NCBI RefSeq assembly: GCF_020829595.1
Contig: NZ_JAIVFW010000002.1
Coordinates: 1-64,000, forward strand
DNA: 64,000 nt
Direction: 5' to 3'
From: Nostoc sp. CHAB 5844
Lineage (GTDB): Bacteria; Cyanobacteriota; Cyanobacteriia; Cyanobacteriales; Nostocaceae
A program made the translations under genes and the position numbers. Of this stretch, positions 1-6,121 are shown piece by piece. Numbering within the stretch: position 1 is the stretch's first letter; each line of letters opens with the position of its first letter. Below the pieces are notes generated by a model, which was not told the DNA's origin, made no database searches, and saw nothing but the letters and a program-made list of their open reading frames with translations.

Positions 1-120
1 TATCCCTCAACTATCATTGGGATTTACTAAACTTCAATCCATTGTTTATAGACTTACTTCCCCACTTTTTATATTCCTGACTCACCCTGATTTTGTATTT
101 TCCTCTGCTTAGAGTGACAA

Positions 121-348
121 ATGAGGGATATCATCTATCCAGATGGCAAAGAAGAATATATTCTCAAAACCGAGCATACAGAATCAGGTTTATTTGAGTT
201 TTGCATGGCGACTGCCATGATTACTTTTTGTATTTTTGCGTTTTCTGTGATGTGGACAAATGCAACAAACAGTAATTCTAGAAGATTGGATATCCGAACA
301 CATCAATCTGAAACCTATTTGCGAGAAGCTAGTGAGACGGACTATTAG
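121..348 (+). CDS. Small putative membrane protein of the element operon
   Basis: A 75-residue protein of unknown function. Residues about 24-45 form one hydrophobic segment (FEFCMATAMITFCIFAFSVM), preceded by a charged N-terminus and followed by a polar tail, as in a single-pass membrane protein. It is the first gene of a run of overlapping plus-strand genes and overlaps the next gene by 89 bases in another frame. That overlap is long for this operon and weakens the case, unless the next gene starts further downstream. The bases just upstream contain no clear promoter, so the operon may begin left of the window. I do not recognise a family; it could also be a chance frame. Confidence 0.4.
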   Translation: MRDIIYPDGKEEYILKTEHTESGLFEFCMATAMITFCIFAFSVMWTNATNSNSRRLDIRTHQSETYLREASETDY

Positions 349-1060
349 CGAAGACACTTGGCTAATTTGGCAGCATCTTGTCGGCGCTTGCTACCCACAG
401 GGCAAACGTTTCAAAAATCGCAAGTACACATATGAACAGACACGCTTGTTTCTATGTCTTGCATGGATGCGACGGCTGAAAATGCGGAATATTACTTACC
501 AAAGCCTGCGAAATTTTCACGCCAGCAACAATTACAAAATTGATGAGGTGTTTGCTGCGTTGATCAAAGGGCAGAGGGCAAAGGAAACAGAGGAAAAGTT
601 AATACCCTTAACCAAAGTCAAACAATGCTGCCAAGAAGTATGGGGGCGATCGCTTTCCAAGGACTGCTGGTGGACATGGAGAAAACATCTTGACATTTTA
701 GGCTCTAAATCTGTAGACGAAGGCGCGGCAGCAATGCTGGTATTCATTGCCTGTTGGCGACGCGATAACCCTAGAAATAGGCTGCCCTCAATCAATCGCT
801 TGAAGGTAATGATGAGCGACAAGTCCCGTACTGCCATGACTCTAGAAACCGCATCCAGCGCCACCCAGTTTCACCAATGGCAGATGCACGGGTGCAGTGG
901 CAAAGACCTACCAAGATATCTCGCCGCCTGTGGGTTCAAGGTTTCGCCCTTCACTCTTTACTCTTGGGGTGGATACAGTCAACGCAAATTTTACACAGTT
1001 TCAGAACTTGCCCAATGGCGACAAATTGCAGCATCAAAAAGGAGGATGAATGCCGCGTAA
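260..1060 (+). CDS. Hypothetical protein with an internal duplication
   Basis: A 266-residue basic, Trp-rich protein of no family I recognise. It seems to contain two copies of one helical unit. Residues about 21-85 carry a Cys, then SEDTW and W-x-HL, and end with LFLCLAWMRR. Residues about 122-185 carry Cys, then SKDCW, W-x-KHL, and FIACWRR. The C-terminal third is different. The high charge and paired helices would suit a nucleic-acid-binding or replication-type role on a mobile element, but that is inference. It overlaps the following gene by 11 bases, so translation is probably coupled. No catalytic motif is visible. Confidence 0.7.
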   Translation: MQQTVILEDWISEHINLKPICEKLVRRTISEDTWLIWQHLVGACYPQGKRFKNRKYTYEQTRLFLCLAWMRRLKMRNITYQSLRNFHASNNYKIDEVFAALIKGQRAKETEEKLIPLTKVKQCCQEVWGRSLSKDCWWTWRKHLDILGSKSVDEGAAAMLVFIACWRRDNPRNRLPSINRLKVMMSDKSRTAMTLETASSATQFHQWQMHGCSGKDLPRYLAACGFKVSPFTLYSWGGYSQRKFYTVSELAQWRQIAASKRRMNAA

Positions 1061-1592
1061 TTCACAATTAAAAACAGCAGAACCACCAACCGAAGATACT
1101 TCGGCACTTACCACCCAGGAACCCCAAGGGTTTATCGCCCGTCCCAACGCGCCTACCCTAACAGTTGCTACACCCCAGTCCCAAGCGATCGCCATTCAAG
1201 AATTAGAGGTTTCTTTCGATCCAGATTTGCGCTTGGCGATGATTCAACGCTTAGTAAAAGCGCAGGAAGAAATTAAATCTTTCGCTTCCCAGGAACAGCA
1301 ACTTACCAAAGTTGTGGAGTTAGGAAGATTGACAGCAGTAGAGAAGGCACGACAAGAAGGGGTGCAATTAGCCCGTGCTGAGTTCGCAGCTAAATTAAAA
1401 AAGCAGAAGGAAGCTCAACAGCAGCAATTTATCAAGAATGAACTGCCACAAGTAATCAATGCTTGTGCGGTGATGAGTGAATCTGATATGAAGCACACGG
1501 TCGAAGCCTTCGCCAAACAGTTAGACATCAAAATTAATTGGGAGCAAACCGATGCAGGATTACGATGCGTCCCAGTTATCGCCGGAAGTTAG
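1050..1592 (+). CDS. Hypothetical coiled-coil protein of the element operon
   Basis: A 180-residue protein of unknown function. A Pro/Thr-rich N-terminus (about 1-50) is followed by a long, charged, Glu/Lys/Gln-rich helix (about 65-140) typical of a coiled coil, then a small C-terminal domain. The ATG at 1050 has a strong ribosome site (AAAAAGGAGG about 6 bases upstream) inside the end of the preceding gene, which supports this start. Its 3' end overlaps the next gene by 41 bases. It could be a structural or adaptor subunit; nothing in the sequence shows an enzyme. Confidence 0.7.
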   Translation: MPRNSQLKTAEPPTEDTSALTTQEPQGFIARPNAPTLTVATPQSQAIAIQELEVSFDPDLRLAMIQRLVKAQEEIKSFASQEQQLTKVVELGRLTAVEKARQEGVQLARAEFAAKLKKQKEAQQQQFIKNELPQVINACAVMSESDMKHTVEAFAKQLDIKINWEQTDAGLRCVPVIAGS

Positions 1593-2040
1593 GGCATTTA
1601 TTGAAGCGATCGCCCAAGGTAATCAAGTTGCTTCCCTCACCCAAGTAATTGAGCAGGCTGTACAATCTCAAATCGAGCATTATCTACTGGAGTTCCAACA
1701 AGCGATCGCTTCAATAAATGCCACCGCAATTGAAGTAATGCAGAGTGAATTAGCAAGGATTAAACATGAAGGAGCAACTGTGAAGGGAGTGCTGGAACGA
1801 TTAAAAGCAGCAGCCACCCCTGACCTTCCCGCCAGCGATGGAGATATAGCAACTTTTCGCCAAGCAATTGAGAACTTAGAAAAATACGGCTCAATCATTC
1901 CCAGTTCAACTGATATCCTCGCGGCTCAATTACGCTTGCAAAAAAATCATGCTTGGTCGTTATTTTGGCAATCAATAGTTAGATTATTTATTCGGAGATT
2001 GGAGAAGATTTTCAACAATGAAAACCGGACAACTGCATAG
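1552..2040 (+). CDS. Hypothetical helical protein of the element operon
   Basis: A 162-residue, mainly helical protein. The first 60 residues (SPEVRAFIEAIAQGNQ and following) are acidic; the last part (about 125-155) is a Trp/Leu/Arg-rich amphipathic helix (WSLFWQSIVRLFIRRLEK) that could lie on a membrane. It overlaps its neighbours by 41 bases upstream and 23 bases downstream, so it belongs to the same translationally coupled operon. I recognise no family. Short coiled-coil and amphipathic proteins of this kind often accompany conjugation or plasmid-maintenance genes, but the sequence gives no direct evidence of function. Confidence 0.65.
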   Translation: MQDYDASQLSPEVRAFIEAIAQGNQVASLTQVIEQAVQSQIEHYLLEFQQAIASINATAIEVMQSELARIKHEGATVKGVLERLKAAATPDLPASDGDIATFRQAIENLEKYGSIIPSSTDILAAQLRLQKNHAWSLFWQSIVRLFIRRLEKIFNNENRTTA

Positions 2041-2416
2041 AGCTTGGTGGAATTATGAACAGAATATTGGTATTGCTAAAATTCACTATCCTATCGTTGG
2101 CGTTCTCGCTTTTACGTTTGAGCATGGTATACCCAAAATTAATGTCAATTTCACTAATGAGGACGAGGTGAAATATTATCGCCAGCAATACAAAAAGAAA
2201 GGTGTACCTCTAACGATAGGGGTACAAATTGACCGTGATGTAGACATGATTCAAGTGATTGAAGATGGCGATATTATTCAAATCCCTGAACAAAATTTAG
2301 AGATTCAAGTTAATGGCGATATCAGACAATTTCGCCCAACTAGCGGGAAATGGGAAATTATTGACGCGCCAATAATTGAATTTAAACGTTGTGACTCTTT
2401 GATTTGTGTAAGCTAA
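2018..2416 (+). CDS. Hypothetical beta-rich protein of the element operon
   Basis: A 132-residue protein with alternating hydrophobic/polar stretches predicted to be beta strands (VGVLAFTFEHG, KINVNFTNEDEV, LTIGVQIDRDVDMIQV, IIQIPEQNLEIQVNGD). It has no signal peptide, membrane segment or recognisable catalytic motif. It starts within the end of the upstream gene (23-base overlap) and its TAA stop shares an A with the ATG of the downstream gene (TAATG), a classic coupling junction. Function unknown; the operon position is the only clue. Confidence 0.65.
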   Translation: MKTGQLHRAWWNYEQNIGIAKIHYPIVGVLAFTFEHGIPKINVNFTNEDEVKYYRQQYKKKGVPLTIGVQIDRDVDMIQVIEDGDIIQIPEQNLEIQVNGDIRQFRPTSGKWEIIDAPIIEFKRCDSLICVS

Positions 2417-3069
2417 TGGCTAAAGATAAACAACAGAGTAACGGGCTTGACGTATCAGACTTAAGAGGCACTGTCAAAAATGCAATTGTCTTTCCTGACA
2501 ACCATTTTGGCTTAGAGGCAGCAGTTTGGAATAATGCCCAAAGAATAGCTAATCTACTTCCAATCAATGTACAAGTGTCAGGAGATTTGTATGATGAAAC
2601 AGTTGTAGACTTAATAGAAAAGGCTAAAGGCGCTGAACTTGAGCAGAAAAACTGGACTGAATATTCAGCCGCTTTAAGTCGGTATTTAAAAGCCTTCAAA
2701 AAGATTAAAGAAAAGCAAATTGAAGTAGCTGAAAGTACTGCCGAAGCGTTAGTAGAACACACGGAACTAGAATCAGACCTTGGCAAAACTCTAGCCAATC
2801 TTGAATCTAAACGTCGGCAAACAATAGGTAATTATCGTAGTGCTATTGGTGTTACTCAGAATGACTTAGAAATCAACTTGAATAAAATTGCTTCTCAATA
2901 TAGTCAAACCATTGTCAAACGCACCGAACGAGAGGAATCGGAAAACAAAAAAGAAGAAACACCAATCGCCAAGCAAACAACGAACTTGGTTGAGAAGTTC
3001 CGCAAGGCAAGAGAATCGCGCTATTCAGGTGCAATGGCAGGTATTACACAAAGAATTTCAGCTCTTTAA
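2416..3069 (+). CDS. Hypothetical coiled-coil protein of the element operon
   Basis: A 217-residue hydrophilic protein starting at the ATG that overlaps the previous stop (TAATG). An upstream in-frame TTG at 2404 is possible but less likely. The first 80 residues look globular; residues about 80-160 are strongly charged and helical (LEQKNW, KAFKKIKEKQIEVAE, LESDLGKTLANLESKRR), consistent with a coiled coil. The C-terminus is basic. No known domain is recognised. It lies directly upstream of the putative membrane micro-protein and FtsK-type ATPase, so it may be an accessory factor of that machine. This is inference from position only. Confidence 0.65.
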   Translation: MAKDKQQSNGLDVSDLRGTVKNAIVFPDNHFGLEAAVWNNAQRIANLLPINVQVSGDLYDETVVDLIEKAKGAELEQKNWTEYSAALSRYLKAFKKIKEKQIEVAESTAEALVEHTELESDLGKTLANLESKRRQTIGNYRSAIGVTQNDLEINLNKIASQYSQTIVKRTEREESENKKEETPIAKQTTNLVEKFRKARESRYSGAMAGITQRISAL

Positions 3070-3070
3070 A

Positions 3071-3238
3071 ATGAAAACTACCGTGTTTGTATTGTATTTA
3101 GTTTGCTGTTTAGCAATTGGTTATTTCGGTATTCAAAAACAACCCAAAGCAACAGTTTTAGCAGGGGCGGGATTATTCCAGAAGAAAGAACATTCTATGA
3201 CTTCCCCACCCGCCATTGGAAGGAAGGGGGAAGATTGA
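3071..3238 (+). CDS. Putative membrane micro-protein preceding the FtsK-type ATPase
   Basis: A 55-residue frame opening one base after the previous stop: MKTTVFVLYLVCCLAIGYFG is a clean N-terminal hydrophobic segment, followed by a basic tail. Its stop (TGA, 3236-3238) overlaps a TTG codon at 3235 that opens the ATPase frame. Two readings are possible. It may be a separate small membrane partner coupled to the ATPase. Or it may be the true N-terminus of the ATPase, split by a frameshift near the G-rich stretch at about 3164-3172, since a hydrophobic anchor would suit an FtsK-family protein. The sequence alone cannot decide. Confidence 0.5.
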   Translation: MKTTVFVLYLVCCLAIGYFGIQKQPKATVLAGAGLFQKKEHSMTSPPAIGRKGED

Positions 3239-3921
3239 TTGTATTGGGGCAATCACTAGATGATGAGGTAGTAATTGACCTTGCGAATGAAGATACACCC
3301 CAAATATTAGTAGTAGGAACGACCGGAAGCGGCAAGTCTAACTTCCTTCGTGCAGCCGCTTACTGCCTGCTCATGCAGGGTGCGCGAGTTGATATTTGCG
3401 GCGGCAAGATTAGCGATTATGAAGACTTTCCACCTAGGTTTAGCAGTATCAAAATGAACGATATGGGGCGCACCCATGAAATTATTCAAGAATATTACGA
3501 GGAGTGCGATCGCCGTAACTCTATGTCCAAATCTCAGTTGAGAGAGCAGCAACCTTGGGTTGCAATGATTGACGAATACAAAGGAACAGTCCCCTTGGAC
3601 GAGAAACTTTGCAAGACCTACGATGGGCAGACTTGTGAAGTGGGGCGACGTGGTCGTGGACTAGGTATCCATTTAATTATTGGTTTGCAGCGCGGATCTA
3701 AACGCAATAAACAAGATCCCCAAGGACTACCACCTGATTTGCGCGGCAACCTACCATGCAAGATTGCTTTTAGATGTACTGAGGCACTGGATGGTCGTCT
3801 AGTCTTAGACCGTCGCGGCGAGGTTGTTACATCGCTACTAGGTCGTGGTGATGGCATTGTACAGTCTGGATTGCTTGATACTCGTTTTCAGTCTTACCGT
3901 TTTGACAAGATACCAGGATGA
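3235..3921 (+). CDS. Minimal FtsK/SpoIIIE-type DNA translocase ATPase
   Basis: A hexameric DNA-pump ATPase of the FtsK/HerA class. Walker A is GTTGSGKSN at about residue 28-36, Walker B is VAMIDEY, and GIHLIIGLQRGSKR matches the FtsK motif that follows. The C-terminal stretch NLPCKIAFRCTEALDGRLVLD then LLGRGDG also matches FtsK. There is no gamma (DNA-recognition) domain and no large membrane domain, so it is much shorter than chromosomal FtsK. The frame is open from TTG 3103. I chose TTG 3235 because it overlaps the preceding stop and follows a strong purine-rich ribosome site (GGAAGGAAGGGGGAAGA). Likely role: DNA transfer or maintenance of the element. Confidence 0.85.
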   Translation: MIVLGQSLDDEVVIDLANEDTPQILVVGTTGSGKSNFLRAAAYCLLMQGARVDICGGKISDYEDFPPRFSSIKMNDMGRTHEIIQEYYEECDRRNSMSKSQLREQQPWVAMIDEYKGTVPLDEKLCKTYDGQTCEVGRRGRGLGIHLIIGLQRGSKRNKQDPQGLPPDLRGNLPCKIAFRCTEALDGRLVLDRRGEVVTSLLGRGDGIVQSGLLDTRFQSYRFDKIPG

Positions 3922-4523
3922 TACTCCCTTCAAAATTTTGCGAACTTGCTGGCTTTGGCGATCGCTGGCAAGAAAAAGACTTACAAAACTACATAGGCGA
4001 TCGCCTCCATCAACGCGGCTTCTCGGTACAACTAGAAGTCAAAGCCAATGGCGGAAGGGCTGATATTGTTACTAACTGGCTTGGTGGTGCGGTAGTTGAG
4101 GTGAAAAAATACCTCGACCGTGACACTATTTATCAAGCATCTGGGCAACTAGGATTATATGGATTAAATAATAAACACAAATTAGTAGTAATGGGATTTT
4201 TAACACCCGATGCCAACGCTCAACCATCGGCCTTAAAAACCGCGTCCATGCTTGAGCAGAATCCCCGAATTAAAGTAGTGTTTGTCAACCTCGAACAAGA
4301 ATGGCTACCGGGCGCAAAAATTTCACAGGTGTGGGGGTTGCAATGGCTCAAGTTACCTCAATTACCAAAAATCGATAACTGGCAATGGTGGCTTAATTTA
4401 GCCGCATCCAATCCATTAATTGTGGCTATGCTGGGCTTAGTGTTGCTGACATCTTTGTTTCCGCCACAACAAATAAGCACCCCTTCCGATCGCCCTCCAC
4501 AACCGCAACAACTTGCTCAATAA
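3918..4523 (+). CDS. Membrane-anchored PD-(D/E)XK nuclease-like protein
   Basis: A 201-residue protein whose first 110 residues fit the restriction-endonuclease-like fold: an early Glu, then GGRADIV (metal-binding Asp) and VVEVKKYL (the ExK pair), then a Gln-containing helix (IYQASGQLGLYGL). Residues about 150-190 contain one hydrophobic segment (NPLIVAMLGLVLLTSLF), suggesting a C-terminal membrane anchor. Its ATG overlaps the ATPase stop (ATGA), so the two are coupled. The pairing of a DNA pump with a nuclease suggests DNA processing at the membrane, either transfer or defence; that is inference. It is the last gene before the tRNA scar. Confidence 0.7.
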   Translation: MILPSKFCELAGFGDRWQEKDLQNYIGDRLHQRGFSVQLEVKANGGRADIVTNWLGGAVVEVKKYLDRDTIYQASGQLGLYGLNNKHKLVVMGFLTPDANAQPSALKTASMLEQNPRIKVVFVNLEQEWLPGAKISQVWGLQWLKLPQLPKIDNWQWWLNLAASNPLIVAMLGLVLLTSLFPPQQISTPSDRPPQPQQLAQ

Positions 4524-4591
4524 GTTCGGCTCATGAAAAATTTTTCAGGAAGTGAATTAGCTCAAAATTAGTTCAGTCTTTTTCGCTGCTT

Positions 4592-4625
4592 CCCTTCTGC
4601 CTTCTGCCACCTGCTTTCTGCCTTT
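4592..4625. repeat. CTGCCTT-type short tandem repeat
   Basis: A low-complexity run built from imperfect CTTCTGC/CTGCCTT units lies just before the tRNA fragment. Such heptamer repeats are common between genes of filamentous cyanobacteria. It separates the element operon from the putative attachment site. Confidence 0.6.
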
Positions 4626-4631
4626 TATTTG

Positions 4632-4679
4632 TTCCGACTTGTAATCGGAAGGTCGTCAGTTCAAATCTGACTGCTGGCT
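4632..4679 (+). other. 3' half of tRNA-Thr(TGT): putative attachment site
   Basis: A tRNA fragment running from the anticodon arm to the 3' end. Anticodon stem TCCGA/TCGGA (4633-4637, 4645-4649) encloses loop CTTGTAA with anticodon TGT at 4640-4642. Then come a 5-base variable loop, T-stem GTCAG/CTGAC with loop TTCAAAT, acceptor strand TGCTGGC (4672-4678) and discriminator T. The 5' acceptor strand (expected GCCAGCA) and D-arm are absent upstream, where only heptamer repeats occur. A displaced 3' tRNA half is what a tRNA-targeting integrase leaves at one end of its element; the intact gene should lie at the other end, left of the window. Confidence 0.85.
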
Positions 4680-4819
4680 TTAAAGAATGTTGTTGATTGC
4701 CAAATATAAGGTTAACTTGTGGCGATCGCTGTTGAGAATTGTCGTAAAATCATCTTGTTTGGCGATCGCAGCAAATATAGTTAAAGCGCGTTTTTCTTTG
4801 GATTGGATAACCGTTAAAG

Positions 4820-6121
4820 CTAAATTGGCAGAGTAATAACAAACTTCGTTCCCTTCCCAGAAGTTGACGAACAATTGATTTGTCCACTGTGTTTATCGAC
4901 AATAATTTGGTAGCTGATAGCTAATCCTAGCCCAGTTCCCTTACCCACAGGCTTAGTTGTAAAAGACGGCTCAAAAATTCTCGCTTGCACTTCAGGCGGC
5001 ATACCAAAAGCATTATCTTCGATGCAAATTGTCACGGTTTTTTGCTGGCGATCGCTCAATGTAGTAATCGTGATAGTGTTATCGTAGGCGGCTATCTCCT
5101 GATGTGAGCGATTTTGATGCAAGTCATCAAATGCATCAATCGCATTAGCAATAATATTCATAAACACCTGGTTTAGTTGTCCGGGATAGCAACTAATTAG
5201 AGGTAACTCACCGTAGTGTGTGACAACTTCAATTTTTGGGCGATCGCCTTGGTCTTTGAGTCGATGTTTTAATAACATTAAAGTACTATCGATGCCTTCG
5301 TGAATTTGAAACTCTACCTTAGATGAAATATCGGCTCTAGCAAAGGTTCGCAAAGAAAGACTGATGTCTTTAAGACGCTCGATTCCCTGGCGCATTGATA
5401 CAAGAATTTTTGGTAAATCCTCAGCCAAATACTCTAAATCAATTTCTTCCACAAGTTCGGCAATTTCTGGAGCTGGGTGTGGTAATTTTTGCTGTTGCAG
5501 ATTTACTAAATCTAGCAAATCCTTGACATATTTCTCAATATGAGCGCAATTTCCCCTAATAAAACCAATTGGGTTATTAATTTCATGACCTATACCTGCA
5601 ACAAGTTGTCCCAGAGTGGACATTTTCTCACTTTGAATTAGTTGTAGTTGGGTTTGTTGTAACTGTTGTAGAGATTGACTTAATTCTGCGGTGCGTTCTT
5701 GCACACTTTGTTCTAGAGTACGTGTGAGATGGGAGATTTTCAAGTGTAACTTTAATCGAGCAATAACTTCTTCCTGTTGAAAAGGTTTGGTAATATAGTC
5801 AACTGCACCAATTTCCAGCCCTTTCACTTTGTCTGTGGCATCGGACAAAGCAGTCATAAAAATCACCGGAATATTCTGCGTGATCACATTGGCTTTCAGC
5901 CTGCGGCAAGTTTCAAATCCATCCAAACCTGGCATCATGACATCAAGGAGAATCAAATCGGGATGGGCATACTCCGTTTGTTCAATTGCCGACTCTCCAT
6001 CTGTTGCCATGAGGGCTTTCCAACCACATCCCTGAATCGCTTCAGATAGTACCTTGAGATTATTGGGATTATCGTCCACCAACAAGATATGCATTGGCTT
6101 CAAAAGAGTTTCGGCGCTCAT
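4820..6121 (-). CDS. Receiver-histidine kinase (response regulator fused to kinase)
   Basis: A 433-residue cytoplasmic signalling protein. Residues about 10-125 are a receiver with the acidic pair LLVDD, phospho-acceptor Asp60 in LLDVMMPG and the KPF lysine motif. A coiled coil (about 128-168) leads to a kinase core with His179 in GIGHEINNP, an N-box ([10 protein letters not shown]), DNAFGMP and [11 protein letters not shown]. Its ATG overlaps the stop of the CHASE2 kinase upstream (ATGA), so the two are made together. The likely scheme is that the CHASE2 hybrid kinase phosphorylates or cross-talks with this protein. No DNA-binding output domain is present. Its 3' end lies 140 bases from the tRNA scar. 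Confidence 0.9.
   Translation of the reverse strand: MSAETLLKPMHILLVDDNPNNLKVLSEAIQGCGWKALMATDGESAIEQTEYAHPDLILLDVMMPGLDGFETCRRLKANVITQNIPVIFMTALSDATDKVKGLEIGAVDYITKPFQQEEVIARLKLHLKISHLTRTLEQSVQERTAELSQSLQQLQQTQLQLIQSEKMSTLGQLVAGIGHEINNPIGFIRGNCAHIEKYVKDLLDLVNLQQQKLPHPAPEIAELVEEIDLEYLAEDLPKILVSMRQGIERLKDISLSLRTFARADISSKVEFQIHEGIDSTLMLLKHRLKDQGDRPKIEVVTHYGELPLISCYPGQLNQVFMNIIANAIDAFDDLHQNRSHQEIAAYDNTITITTLSDRQQKTVTICIEDNAFGMPPEVQARIFEPSFTTKPVGKGTGLGLAISYQIIVDKHSGQINCSSTSGKGTKFVITLPI

Noticed and set aside
4534-4547. TGAAAAATTTTTCA palindrome after the last element gene as a terminator
   Set aside because: It is made only of A/T pairs apart from the ends, with no loop or T-tract following, so it would be a weak structure.
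4680-4874. A 64-codon minus-strand frame at the tRNA scar with protein-like composition
   Set aside because: It overlaps the end of the receiver-kinase gene and has no ribosome site. It may be a relic of a gene cut by the integration, but I cannot match it to anything.
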